A DNA stretch of 38,852 bases. It comes from Hyphomicrobiales bacterium (lineage in GTDB: Bacteria; Pseudomonadota; Alphaproteobacteria; Rhizobiales; Xanthobacteraceae). The notes beneath the pieces were generated by a model. It searched no databases. It had not been told where the DNA came from and saw nothing but the letters and a program-made list of their open reading frames with translations. The DNA is taken from the NCBI GenBank assembly GCA_009377755.1, contig WHTM01000046.1, positions 1-38,852 on the forward strand, in the 5' to 3' direction. Below are positions 1 to 8,915 of the stretch, in pieces. The position numbers and the translations under genes are program-made. How positions within the stretch are numbered: position 1 is the first letter of the stretch; the number at the start of each line of letters is the position of its first letter.

Positions 1-97
1 CGCGCTTGTCCTGAAGGAATTCCATGGGAATCTTCCTTGCTTGCTCGGGGCGCCCCGATGCCCATTCTCGCAAGGGCCAACGTTGAGAATCAACCCA

Positions 98-388
98 CGG
101 CGGTGCGGCGAATTGCTGAAGCAGTTCGATGGGAGAGGGCGCCCAACGGAAAATAGTGGGGGCGCCCCCACTATTTCTCAGCGCGCTGCAAACGCTGCCG
201 GCATGTCGCGCGACCAGCAGGTGACCGCTGTCCGCGTCGCCAACGTCCCCGCCGCACAATTCGAGCGCGCCGTCGAAGGCGAAGAACGCACCACAGTCAC
301 CAAGCTTGCCGAGATGGGGAAGCAATCCAGACCCGCGCCAGAAGGCTTCAAGCAAGCAACACACGTGCTCGGTGCGGCGTGGCCTTAG
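98..388 (+). pseudogene. Fragment of a phage/plasmid-type hypothetical protein
   Basis: The frame carries segments that resemble, from memory, a protein family common on rhizobial phages and integrative elements: an RCGELLKQFDGRG-like piece, then a QQVTAVRVANVP..FE..VE segment, then TVTKLAEMGK. No plausible start codon precedes the recognisable part, so the N-terminus is missing. The stretch after TVTKLAEMGK is also shortened, and the frame stops exactly where IS-end-like sequence begins (389). A 26-base perfect palindrome sits inside it. I infer a decayed remnant and assign no function. Confidence 0.5.
151..176. repeat. Perfect 26-bp palindrome
   Basis: Two 13-base arms, AAATAGTGGGGGC and its exact complement, meet with no spacer. 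The palindrome lies inside the remnant coding frame at 98-388, in a stretch coding for Ser/Gly/Ala/Pro. Its role is unknown; it could be a small inserted palindromic element. Confidence 0.8.
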
Positions 389-549
389 AGTCTGTCCGGA
401 AACATTAGGCCGGATTGCAGAGTTTTCGGAGTATGAGGCGGATTGAGGCGAGGCGCAAGAATGCGAGCGCCTTGCGATTGAGGTTCTCCCAATCCTTCGC
501 GAGCCTGCGGCAGCGGTTGAGCCAAGCAATGGTGCGCTCGAGGCCGAGC
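389..549 (-). pseudogene. IS5-like transposase, C-terminal remnant with IS end
   Basis: Reading the minus strand from 549 to the stop at 405-407 gives the typical C-terminus of an IS5-family DDE transposase: ERTIAWLNRCRRLAKDWENL, then a Leu/Arg-rich tail ending NPA-stop. Everything upstream (DDE catalytic core) is missing. The sequence GAGTCTGTCCGGAAA at 388-402 looks like an IS5-type terminal inverted repeat and directly abuts the stop of the remnant gene at 98-388. The other IS end is not visible, so the element cannot be mobile. Confidence 0.7.
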
Positions 550-705
550 GTTTTGTAAGTCGGTAACTTCATTTTTTTTCATAGCCCCTTAAAATGTCCC
601 TGCGGCGGCCGTGGCGTACATCCGGCCGCGAAGGCCACGAGAAGCCCTGAACGGATTCCCATCAGCCCGATTCAGTATTGCCTCTGCTAGGATTGCGCGT
701 CGCGG

Positions 706-941
706 GGGGCGACGAACGACCTTATCCGTCGCGGATACGAGCATCGGAATCAACTGCTTAAAGGCTTCACGTCACAATATCACGTGCATCGCCTCGTCTA
801 TTTCGAAGTCCATGACACTGCATACGCTGCAATCCAGCGGGAGAAAAACATCAAGCATTGGCCGCGCGTGTGGAAGACAAGACTAATCGTACGCGACAAT
901 CCGACCTGCGCGATCTGTATGACGAAATTGCCGTGCCGTAA
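706..941 (+). pseudogene. Frameshifted GIY-YIG nuclease gene
   Basis: From 715 the frame reads NDLIRRGYEHR, then a VHRLVYFEVHD segment, AIQREKNIKHWPRVWK and NPT. These are hallmarks of small GIY-YIG superfamily endonuclease-like proteins of about 90-100 residues. The expected N-terminal GIY/YIG strand region is scrambled upstream of 706. At about 909 one base is missing: moving to the next frame restores RDLYDEIAVP and a stop at 939-941, the usual end of the family. The gene is therefore inactivated by at least one frameshift and an N-terminal lesion. The family role is structure-selective DNA cleavage, poorly characterised. Confidence 0.7.
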
Positions 942-963
942 GCGCGGCCAGCCCTTCATACTG

Positions 964-1050
964 TCGTCACCGGGCTTGTCCCGGTGACCCCGCTTGGGGT
1001 GGCACTGTGCTCACCAAAGCGAGATGGCCGGGACAAGCCCGGCCATGACG
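964..1050. repeat. Palindromic intergenic repeat, type A
   Basis: Two stem-loops in tandem. The first has 9-base arms GTCACCGGG/CCCGGTGAC (966-974 and 980-988). The second has arms ATGGCCGGG/CCCGGCCAT (1024-1032 and 1038-1046). The same core recurs at 14878-14959. It lies just downstream of rho and could serve as an mRNA 3' hairpin. Confidence 0.75.
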
Positions 1051-1086
1051 GCGTTGGAACGCGAGGGGGACAACCGCCGCCGCCCG

Positions 1087-2352
<1,266 letters not shown>

Positions 2353-2425
2353 GCGGGGATAGTCCTGTGAGGGCCGGCGGCGTCAAAAAGAAATCGTCGC
2401 TGGCGTGGAGGGAGGGGAAATCGCA

Positions 2426-2443
2426 GGTCTTTGGGGAAAGACC
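2426..2443. other. Stem-loop in the rho leader
   Basis: GGTCTTT-GGGG-AAAGACC is a perfect 7-base stem with a 4-base loop, 74 bases upstream of the rho start. It lies between the predicted promoter and the gene. rho is autoregulated through its leader in Escherichia coli; whether this hairpin matters here is inference. Confidence 0.4.
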
Positions 2444-2537
2444 GAGAACAAACGCTTCGGTCCCGATGCGTCGGCCCGTCCGGGGCCCCCGGACCGGGTA
2501 CTCCAATGCATCCGCCTACGTTTGGAGAGATAGTGCT

Positions 2538-2566
2538 ACAATAGGAAAAAACTCGGCCCTCCGCAA
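2538..2566 (-). promoter_or_regulatory. Putative sigma-70-type promoter of rho
   Basis: Minus strand: TTGCGG (2566-2561), a 17-base spacer, then TATTGT (2543-2538). The match to -35/-10 consensus is 4/6 and 4/6, with ideal spacing. It would give a leader of about 180 bases before rho. Confidence 0.4.
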
Positions 2567-2601
2567 GAGCCTGCCGCGAAAACCTTTATCGTTTTCAGGC
2601 C

Positions 2602-3129
2602 TCAGAATGGTTTGACCACCGCCAGAACGACGATCCCGATCAGCAGAACAGCCGTGACCTCATTGATGATTCGATAGAATTTCCGCGAATGCCGGTTCCG
2701 GTCCGCCGCGAAGTCGCGGACCCAGCGGGACAACGCCCCGTGCAGCCCGGACATGGCGAGGACCAGCACGAACTTGACCTGCAACCATGCCGTCGTATAC
2801 GCGCCGCTGTCCCAGGCGAGCCAGAGACCGAGCACCCAGGTCGTCACCATGGCCGGGTTGATGATCACGGTAAGCAACCGGCATTCCATCACCTTGAATG
2901 TCTCGGATTGCTTCGAGCCTGGTTCCGCATCGCAGTGGTAGACGAACAGCCGCGGCAGGTAGAGCATCCCCGCCATCCAGGCGATCACCGCGATGATGTG
3001 GGCGGCCTTGAGCCACGGGTAGAGCCCGGAGGGACGCCACCACATCAACAGCGCGGCAAGCGCGACAGTGATGGCCAGCGCCACGACGGCGCGGGTGGTT
3101 GCGGTGTGGGATTCCAACTGCATGACCAC
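2602..3129 (-). CDS. hemJ: Protoporphyrinogen oxidase HemJ
   Basis: Membrane enzyme of the penultimate haem step, oxidising protoporphyrinogen IX to protoporphyrin IX in bacteria lacking HemG/HemY. The 175-residue product has hydrophobic segments at roughly 14-31, 38-60, 84-106, 115-132 and 155-172. The conserved family histidine is in KAAHIIAVIAWMAGMLYLPR (H44) and the conserved lysine is in LQVKFVLV (K119). The segment FVYHCD and the C-terminal NEVTAVLLIGIVVLAVVKPF are also family-like. The family usually runs 140-180 residues; the N-terminus here may be a few residues long. It lies between hemE and rho on the same strand, the common alphaproteobacterial order, which supports the haem assignment. 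Confidence 0.9.
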   Translation of the reverse strand: MVMQLESHTATTRAVVALAITVALAALLMWWRPSGLYPWLKAAHIIAVIAWMAGMLYLPRLFVYHCDAEPGSKQSETFKVMECRLLTVIINPAMVTTWVLGLWLAWDSGAYTTAWLQVKFVLVLAMSGLHGALSRWVRDFAADRNRHSRKFYRIINEVTAVLLIGIVVLAVVKPF

Positions 3130-3226
3130 GCATTCCTCGTCAGAAAACCCCTACAGCCCATCCTCCGAAACAACCGCTTTACGGTCTTCTCAGGACGAGG
3201 CTGAATTCTGGGCTACGTTTCCAGAA

Positions 3227-3275
3227 CCCTCATGGTGAGGAGCGTTGCGCGGCAACGCGTCTCAAACCATAGACC
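3227..3275. repeat. Intergenic repeat between hemE and hemJ
   Basis: A sequence of the form ACCCTCATGGTGAGGAGC...GTCTCAAACCAT, resembling a dispersed rhizobial intergenic repeat. It contains a 7-base stem GCGTTGC/GCAACGC (3242-3248 and 3252-3258). It lies in the hemE-hemJ gap, 3130-3282. Confidence 0.5.
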
Positions 3276-3282
3276 ACAGGCA

Positions 3283-4305
3283 TTATCGCCGCACCCTGGC
3301 GATCATCCGCTCCACGTGGTCGATCGGCGTCTCGGGCAGGATGCCGTGGCCGAGGTTAAAGATCAAAGGACCGCCACCGAACACAGCCAACACCTCATCC
3401 ACCGCACGGTCCAGCGCCGCACCACCAGCCAGCAGCGCCAGCGGATCGAGATTGCCCTGCACCGGCTTGCGGCGCTGCACATGATCGCGCGCGAACACCT
3501 TGTCGACCATCCAGTCGAGCCCGACCGCATCGACCGCCACCCGTGCCGCATAACGCGGCAATCCCAATCCGGCGCCGCGCGGGAAGCCAATGATCCGCGC
3601 CGTAGAAATCCGGCTCCTCACACCGGCGACGATGCGCTCCGTAGGCGCCACGCACCACCGGTCGAATTCCTCCGACGGAAGCACACCGCTCCAGGTATCG
3701 AAAATCTGCACGGCATCAGCGCCGGCTTCGAGCTGCCGCACCAGATAATCAACCGAGCCGTCCACAAGACGGTCGATCAACCGACCGAATAACTCTGGAG
3801 CACGATAGGCGAATAGCCGGGCCGGCGCCTGATCAGGCGTGCCACGGCCAGCGACCATGTAGGTCGCAACCGTCCAGGGCGCGCCGCAAAAGCCGATCAA
3901 TGTCACATCGGGTGCCAGCACAGCCTTCACACGCGCGACGGTGTCATAGATCGGCGCCAGCCGTGATTGGTCGACCTCATCCAGCAACATCGCTAGCCCG
4001 GCAGCGTCCTTAACGGGATCAAGGCGCGGCCCTTCACCGGCCACGAAGTCGACCATCTGACCCAGCGCGTAGGGAATCACCAGAATATCGGAGAACAGAA
4101 TCGCGGCATCGAATCCGAAACGCCGTACCGGCTGTACTGTCACTTCAGCGGCAAGCGCGGGCGTGAAGCACAGTTTGAGGAAACTGCCGGCTTCGGCGCG
4201 AACAGTCTGATACTCTGGGAGATAGCGCCCGGCCTGCCGCATCATCCAGATCGGCGGAGGATTCCGGATCTGCCCTGTAAGAACATCGAGAAGCGGTTTT
4301 GTCAC
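3283..4305 (-). CDS. hemE: Uroporphyrinogen decarboxylase
   Basis: Cytosolic TIM-barrel enzyme converting uroporphyrinogen III to coproporphyrinogen III. The signature [16 protein letters not shown] lies near residues 15-30, followed by [12 protein letters not shown] with the catalytic Asp, [13 protein letters not shown], and a C-terminal GNLDP and [12 protein letters not shown]. The GTG at 4305 gives 340 residues, the normal family length, starting MTKPLLDVL. The frame stays open upstream to an ATG at 4530, but that extension has no family character and would cover the candidate origin. The gene is on the minus strand next to hemJ and rho and forms one border of the origin gap. Confidence 0.95.
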   Translation of the reverse strand: MTKPLLDVLTGQIRNPPPIWMMRQAGRYLPEYQTVRAEAGSFLKLCFTPALAAEVTVQPVRRFGFDAAILFSDILVIPYALGQMVDFVAGEGPRLDPVKDAAGLAMLLDEVDQSRLAPIYDTVARVKAVLAPDVTLIGFCGAPWTVATYMVAGRGTPDQAPARLFAYRAPELFGRLIDRLVDGSVDYLVRQLEAGADAVQIFDTWSGVLPSEEFDRWCVAPTERIVAGVRSRISTARIIGFPRGAGLGLPRYAARVAVDAVGLDWMVDKVFARDHVQRRKPVQGNLDPLALLAGGAALDRAVDEVLAVFGGGPLIFNLGHGILPETPIDHVERMIARVRR

Positions 4306-4683
4306 CAGGTTTCGTGTCCGTGCCAGTCTACCCAATAAACTAAGTAAGACTCTTCTTGTTGAGGTTGATTGACGGTGGATTGGACTCATGACGTGGCGTT
4401 CGCCGAACGTCCACCCTCTATGCACATCTCCCCAGCGGTATGCTATCTCTTCGCACAGTGCTTGACTCTCAACTTGTCCAGCGCTAGCGGACGCAGGCGC
4501 TGGTTCCAGGGAGCATTGTCCCCCTCTCATTCACACTTGGCATTACATGGGGCGTAAAGCCGTAACATTGTCCGTTGGGCACCCATGTGGACAGATTATC
4601 GGGTTATCCCGGGGCAAGGCTTGCGCCGTGTCGATGGACGTGGCCTCTTCCCCAGTGGTCCACAGGTATTCCCGTGATTTTAT
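4306..4683. other. Predicted chromosomal replication origin (oriC)
   Basis: Gene-free gap of 378 bases between hemE (leftward) and the PPDK regulator (rightward). In Caulobacter crescentus and Sinorhizobium meliloti the chromosomal origin lies beside hemE, and in Caulobacter and Rickettsia between hemE and this same neighbour. DnaA-box-like sites: TGGTCCACA at 4656-4664 (one mismatch to TGATCCACA) and TGTGGACAG at 4586-4594 (reverse strand CTGTCCACA). Three GANTC methylation sites (4348-4352, 4383-4387, 4464-4468) fall within about 120 bases. A relatively AT-rich stretch spans about 4331-4382. I found no perfect DnaA box and no clear CtrA or IHF site, so the call rests mainly on synteny. Confidence 0.65.
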
Positions 4684-5523
4684 ATGCCTCAGCAGCCCGG
4701 AAGCTATTTTCATCTGCACCTGATTTCTGATGCGACCGGCGAGACTCTGATCACCGTCGCCCGCGCGGCCGCAGCGCAATACGCCAAGGTTTCAGCGGTC
4801 GAGCATCTCTATCCGCTGGTACGGACTGACAAACAGCTCGAGCGGGTTCTGACCGAGATCGAGGATGCACCGGGCATTGTTCTCTACACGCTGCTCGAGG
4901 ACGAGCTAGTCAAGCGTCTTGAGCAGAAGTGCCGGGATCTTGGGTTGCCCTGTCTATCGATCCTCGGGCCAGTGCTGCAACTTTTCCAGTCTTATCTCGG
5001 CTCGGAAAAAACCCGCCGGGTCGGCGCTCAGCACGTGCTCAATGCTGAGTATTTTAAGCGTATCGACGCACTCAACTACACGATGCTGCATGATGATGGA
5101 CAGAATGTTGAAGGCCTCGAAAGTGCCGATGTTGTCTTGGTTGGCGTATCACGGACCTCGAAAACACCGACCTCGATCTATCTCGCTAACCGTGGCGTCA
5201 AGACCGGCAATATTCCGCTTATTCCCGGCATCCCGCCGCCGATGCAGTTGGAGTCGCTGAAGCTTCCGTTGGTTGTGGGTCTTTACGCCAGTCCCGAGCG
5301 TATTGTGCAGATCCGGCAAAACCGACTGCTTGGTCTCAAGGCGCATCATGACGATGACCAGTATGTTGACAAGCAGGCGGTCGCCGAGGAAGTGGCATTT
5401 TCGCGCCGGCTATGTGCGCGGCACAACTGGCCGCTCATCGACGTGACACGCCGTTCGATTGAGGAAACCGCCGCAGCCGTGATGAAGCTTCTGGCTGAAC
5501 GTCGGCGGCAAACGGTGCCGTGA
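4684..5523 (+). CDS. ppsR: PPDK regulatory kinase/phosphotransferase (DUF299)
   Basis: Bifunctional serine/threonine kinase and Pi-dependent phosphorylase that switches pyruvate phosphate dikinase (or PEP synthase) off and on. The P-loop-like motif GVSRTSKT lies at 154-161, followed by [17 protein letters not shown], and the N-terminal [14 protein letters not shown] is the family signature. The 279-residue length is normal. It is the first rightward gene after the candidate origin. Its stop TGA overlaps the next start as TGATG, indicating translational coupling to maf. The PPDK target gene is not in the window, so whether it acts on PPDK or PEP synthase cannot be told; PPDK is usual in this group. 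Confidence 0.93.
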   Translation: MPQQPGSYFHLHLISDATGETLITVARAAAAQYAKVSAVEHLYPLVRTDKQLERVLTEIEDAPGIVLYTLLEDELVKRLEQKCRDLGLPCLSILGPVLQLFQSYLGSEKTRRVGAQHVLNAEYFKRIDALNYTMLHDDGQNVEGLESADVVLVGVSRTSKTPTSIYLANRGVKTGNIPLIPGIPPPMQLESLKLPLVVGLYASPERIVQIRQNRLLGLKAHHDDDQYVDKQAVAEEVAFSRRLCARHNWPLIDVTRRSIEETAAAVMKLLAERRRQTVP

Positions 5524-6125
5524 TGCTGTGGCTTGCTGCGGCACCTCTCGTGCTTGCCTCGCGCAGCAAGGTGCGTAGGGCGCTGTTGGAGGCCGCCGGC
5601 ATCCCGGTCGAGATCAGTCCGGCCGATATCGACGAACGGGCGATTGCCGTGGGCGGACCAACCGATCCCGCCGACACGGCCGCGCTTCTGGCACAGGAGA
5701 AGGCTGCCGTGATCGCCCGCGCCAAGCCAAGAGGGATCGTGCTCGGTGCCGACCAGACGCTAGCGTTTGGCGGACGGCAATTGCATAAACCGAGTGGTCG
5801 CGGCGGCGCCGCCGATCAGTTGTGGATGCTGCGCGGCCACACCCATGCGCTGCATTCCGCCGTGGCGTTGATGCGCGGCGACGAGCTCCTGTTCACGCAC
5901 GTGGCGGTGGCGCGGCTGACGATGCGAAATTTCTCGGAGGATTTCCTGGCGCGCTACCTCGATGCCGCGAGCGAGGACGCGCTGCACAGCGTCGGCGCCT
6001 ATCAACTTGAAGGGATGGGAAGCCATTTGTTCGAGCGGGTTGAAGGAGACTATTTCACAGTCCTCGGCCTGCCGCTGCTGCCGCTGCTGGATTTTTTCCG
6101 GCGGGATGGATGGGTGGCGGGATGA
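5523..6125 (+). CDS. maf: Maf-like nucleoside triphosphate pyrophosphatase
   Basis: House-cleaning enzyme hydrolysing non-canonical or excess nucleoside triphosphates to monophosphates. Family features: N-terminal LASRSKVRRALLEAAGIP, VLGADQTLAFGG (the Maf GAD(T/Q) element), a HTHALHSAVALMRG segment, and the C-terminal VGAYQLEGMGSHLFERVEGD with the YQ.EG..A/G motif. The length, about 200 residues, is normal. ATG 5523 overlaps the upstream stop as TGATG; a GTG at 5520 is the alternative. In many relatives aroE follows maf; here coaE follows after 85 bases that look like a dispersed repeat. Confidence 0.92.
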   Translation: MLWLAAAPLVLASRSKVRRALLEAAGIPVEISPADIDERAIAVGGPTDPADTAALLAQEKAAVIARAKPRGIVLGADQTLAFGGRQLHKPSGRGGAADQLWMLRGHTHALHSAVALMRGDELLFTHVAVARLTMRNFSEDFLARYLDAASEDALHSVGAYQLEGMGSHLFERVEGDYFTVLGLPLLPLLDFFRRDGWVAG

Positions 6126-6139
6126 GGAGGGATTCGCGA

Positions 6140-6200
6140 CGTTTCCCGGGCGCGGCGCGAGGCCGTGCAGCATTGCATGCCGCACCGCGTCCGGAACACG
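6140..6200. repeat. Intergenic repeat (type B, partial) between maf and coaE
   Basis: Read on the minus strand, the segment begins TTCCGGACGCGGTGCGGCATG and runs to a CGCGCCCGGG end. It matches the ends of the longer repeats at 13670-13856 and 24871-24995. It fills nearly all of the maf-coaE gap, where relatives carry aroE. Confidence 0.5.
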
Positions 6201-6210
6201 AGGCTGAGCC

Positions 6211-6810
6211 ATGTTCATTCTCGGTCTGACCGGTTCGATCGGTATGGGAAAATCGACCACGGCGAAATTTTTCGCCGAGGAAGGCATCCCGGTGCACGAC
6301 GCCGACGCGACGGTGCATCGGCTTTACGAGGGAGAGGCGGTGGCAGCCATCGAGGCCGCATTTCCGGGAACCACGACCGGAGGCAAGGTCGACCGCAGCA
6401 CGCTAGCGGAACGGGTGGTGGGTAACGACGTGGCCCGCACGCAGCTTGAAGCTATCGTGCATCCGCTGGTGCGTGAATCCGAGCAAAGGTTTCTCGCCGA
6501 TGCGCGGGCGCGAGCCGCCCCGGTGGTCGTGCTCGATATTCCGCTTCTCTACGAAACCGGCGGGGAGCAGCGTGTCGATGCAGTGGTCGTGGTCACGGCG
6601 CCGCCGGAGGTCCAGTACGCCCGGGTTTTGGCGCGGCCCGGCATGACGCCGGAGCGGTTCAAGGGCCTGCTCGCCGCGCAAGTGCCGGATGCGGAGAAGC
6701 GCCGTCGCGCGGACTTTGTGGTGGATGCCAGCCAAGGGTTCGATTCCGCGCGCGCGCAAGTGCGCGACATCCTGGCGAGCATTGCTAAGATGCCGGCCGC
6801 GGGGCGATGA
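6211..6810 (+). CDS. coaE: Dephospho-CoA kinase
   Basis: Last step of CoA synthesis: ATP-dependent phosphorylation of the ribose 3'-hydroxyl of dephospho-CoA. The P-loop [12 protein letters not shown] is at 5-16. Then come [13 protein letters not shown] (CoA-binding Asp region), [21 protein letters not shown] (the LL(F/Y)E motif) and the lid-proximal [12 protein letters not shown]. The length of 199 residues is normal. ATG 6211 begins [11 protein letters not shown], with the P-loop in the expected place. dnaQ starts 19 bases after its stop, so the two are probably co-transcribed. A second CoA gene, coaA, lies at 23909. Confidence 0.95.
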   Translation: MFILGLTGSIGMGKSTTAKFFAEEGIPVHDADATVHRLYEGEAVAAIEAAFPGTTTGGKVDRSTLAERVVGNDVARTQLEAIVHPLVRESEQRFLADARARAAPVVVLDIPLLYETGGEQRVDAVVVVTAPPEVQYARVLARPGMTPERFKGLLAAQVPDAEKRRRADFVVDASQGFDSARAQVRDILASIAKMPAAGR

Positions 6811-6829
6811 TTCGGCGGACGGGCCTTTG

Positions 6830-7561
6830 ATGCGCGAGATCGTGATCGATACCGAGACGACGGGCCTCGATCCCTACCTGGGACACCGCCTGGTCGAGAT
6901 CGGCTGCGTCGAACTGGTCAACCGCATTCCGTCCGGGCAGGTGTTCCACCGCTACGTCAATCCCGAACGTGATATTCCCGCTGAGGCCTTCGCCGTCCAC
7001 GGGATCGACGGCGAGCGCGTCAGGAACGAGAGGATTTTCGCTGAAATCGTCGATGAACTGGCCGAATTTCTTGGCGATGCGCCGCTAGTTGCCCACAATG
7101 CGATGTTCGATCTCGGCTTTCTCAATGCCGAGATGCAGCGTTGCGGGAAGCCGGAGGTGGCGCGCGAACGTATGATCGATACCCTCCTGCTGGCGCGCCG
7201 AAGGTATCCCGGCGGCGCCAACCGCCTCGACGATCTCTGCGCGCGCTATCGCATCGACAATTCCCGCCGCACGAAGCACGGCGCGTTGCTGGACGCCGAG
7301 TTGTTGGCGGAAGTCTATGTCGAACTCATCGACGCCAGGCAGGCGTCGCTGGTCCTGGTTGAGGCCAGCGGCGGCGGCGAGGCTCGCCGCGGGCTAGCGG
7401 CGATACGGCAGCGCCCGGAGCCGTTGCCGCCGCGTCTGACGGCGTCGGAATGCGACGCCCACCTGGCATTCGTGGGGACCCTGGGCGGCGATGCGATCTG
7501 GAACCTGTATCTGACGCTGCCCACCGCAGGCGAGATGAACCCCGCCCCACGCACCGCTTAA
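6830..7561 (+). CDS. dnaQ: DNA polymerase III epsilon subunit (3'-5' exonuclease)
   Basis: Proofreading subunit of the replicative polymerase. The DEDDh exonuclease motifs are complete: ExoI DTETTGLDP with D7 and E9, ExoII HNAMFDLGFLN with its Asp, and ExoIII HGALLDAELLAEVY with the general-base His and final Asp. The C-terminal tail after about residue 180, which binds the alpha subunit in the family, is Pro/Arg-rich. ATG 6830 gives 243 residues, near the family norm; the longer upstream frame overlaps coaE and lacks family similarity. A replication gene here is typical of the origin-proximal block. Confidence 0.95.
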   Translation: MREIVIDTETTGLDPYLGHRLVEIGCVELVNRIPSGQVFHRYVNPERDIPAEAFAVHGIDGERVRNERIFAEIVDELAEFLGDAPLVAHNAMFDLGFLNAEMQRCGKPEVARERMIDTLLLARRRYPGGANRLDDLCARYRIDNSRRTKHGALLDAELLAEVYVELIDARQASLVLVEASGGGEARRGLAAIRQRPEPLPPRLTASECDAHLAFVGTLGGDAIWNLYLTLPTAGEMNPAPRTA

Positions 7562-7611
7562 AGGGCGATTGCCAATCGGTACATCTCTGCGGTTCCCGCG
7601 AGCGGATGCGA

Positions 7612-8115
7612 TCAGTTTTGCTGCGCCGGGGGCTCTTGCCCAGGCTGCGGCTGCAGATCGCCGAGCTTCTGCCGGTACAGGCCGACGAAATCGACCGGAT
7701 CGAGCATGAGCGGAGGGAAGCCGCCGTTGCGGACCGAATTGGCGATGATCTCCCGCGCGAACGGAAACAGCAGCCGCGGGCATTCGATCATCACCACCGG
7801 GTGGATGCTCTCTTGCGGGATGCTCTGAATGCGAAACACACCCGCATAGGCGAGATCGAAGGCAAACAGGACCGTGTCGGAAAGTTCGGCCTTGCCTTCG
7901 AGCTTAAGCACAACCTCGATGTCGGTTTCCGAGAGCGGCGTAGCGTTGACATTGATCTGGATATTGATTGCGGGCTGCTGCTGGTGCTGCTGCAAGGAGC
8001 CCGGCGCGTTCGGATTCTCGAACGACAGATCCTTGACGTATTGCGCGAGAACGTTGAGCTGCGGTTGCGCGCCGACGGTGGAATCGGCCTCGGGGCCTCC
8101 ATTGGTGGTGACCAT
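7612..8115 (-). CDS. secB: Protein-export chaperone SecB
   Basis: Homotetrameric cytosolic chaperone that keeps preproteins unfolded and passes them to SecA. The 167-residue product has the family segments [42 protein letters not shown], the core [10 protein letters not shown], and [32 protein letters not shown]. The C-terminal tail is Gln/Pro-rich and lacks the Cys/His zinc-binding tail, as usual in alphaproteobacteria for SecA contact. ATG 8115 is preceded by AAGGAG at good spacing, which decides it over the upstream in-frame ATG at 8220. It is convergent with dnaQ, with 50 bases between the stops. Confidence 0.95.
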   Translation of the reverse strand: MVTTNGGPEADSTVGAQPQLNVLAQYVKDLSFENPNAPGSLQQHQQQPAINIQINVNATPLSETDIEVVLKLEGKAELSDTVLFAFDLAYAGVFRIQSIPQESIHPVVMIECPRLLFPFAREIIANSVRNGGFPPLMLDPVDFVGLYRQKLGDLQPQPGQEPPAQQN

Positions 8116-8232
8116 TGACGCTCCTTGGGTCAAGGCGCTGGCGGAAAAGCCGCGGCGCGCGTGGCTAACACAGGGTCTTCGCTCCGACAAGGACGCGGTG
8201 CCCGGGAACCGCGTCCGCAACTTCGGGGCACA

Positions 8233-8700
8233 TCAGGCGCTCCCATTGCGGCCGCGGCGATCCTCGATAGGCCGCTCCGGCTCTTGCCGCCATTCGTCGC
8301 GGTCGAGGTCGACGACGCCGGGCGGAGCCCCATCGCCATGTTCGGCGCCGAACAGCCGGCGCAGCAGCGCGCGCGACACCGTTCGGGGCGCCAGCAGCAG
8401 AAGTAGCCCGAACAGGTCGCTGAGGAAGCCCGGCAGCACCAGCAGTGCGCCGCCCACCATGACCACCATGCCGGCCGCCTGCGCCTCCACCGCCGAGGTC
8501 CCGTGGCGGGCGGGTCGCGGGATCGTGACAATCCATGTCACCCCGTTGCCGCGCAGGATCAGTAGGCCGATCAGGCTGGTGGCCAGGAACAGCGCAAGGG
8601 CTTGCAGGAACCCGATGGCGGACGCCATGGCAATAAATGCCGCGATTTCCGCCGCCGGCAGCAGCAGCAATGCAAGGAGCACATATCTTCCCAGTAACAT
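8233..8700 (-). CDS. fxsA: FxsA-family membrane protein
   Basis: Inner-membrane protein. In E. coli, FxsA overproduction relieves F-plasmid exclusion of phage T7; its normal role is unknown. The 155-residue product has hydrophobic segments at about 4-22, 25-50 and 76-103. Family motifs are ALLLLPAAEIAAFIAMASAIGF near the start and AGMVVMVGGALLVLPGFLSDLFGLLLLL in the middle. The C-terminal 40 residues are charged and cytoplasmic by inference. It lies upstream of secB on the same strand, with 117 bases between, and is divergent from the Tim44 gene. Confidence 0.9.
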   Translation of the reverse strand: MLLGRYVLLALLLLPAAEIAAFIAMASAIGFLQALALFLATSLIGLLILRGNGVTWIVTIPRPARHGTSAVEAQAAGMVVMVGGALLVLPGFLSDLFGLLLLLAPRTVSRALLRRLFGAEHGDGAPPGVVDLDRDEWRQEPERPIEDRRGRNGSA

Positions 8701-8915
8701 CCGTTGCCGATCCGCTGTGACGGAGGTTGGCGCGGGGCCAGCGATCGTCTAAGGTCCGGGCGAGGCGCGATCAAGCGGGTCAATTCGGCCCGGCCTCTGG
8801 ATCGCCTTGAGCGTGCACCCTAGATAATACCGGCGGAAGCGGTGTTGCGGTGGCGAATTCGTAACAAAAACCGCTGAGAATAGTGGCCGTTCCCGTCGCC
8901 ACGGCTGCCGAGAGC

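Noticed and set aside
4306-4530. Upstream extension of hemE to ATG 4530
   Set aside because: Residues are unlike HemE, the total would be about 75 residues too long, and it would cover the origin-like gap.
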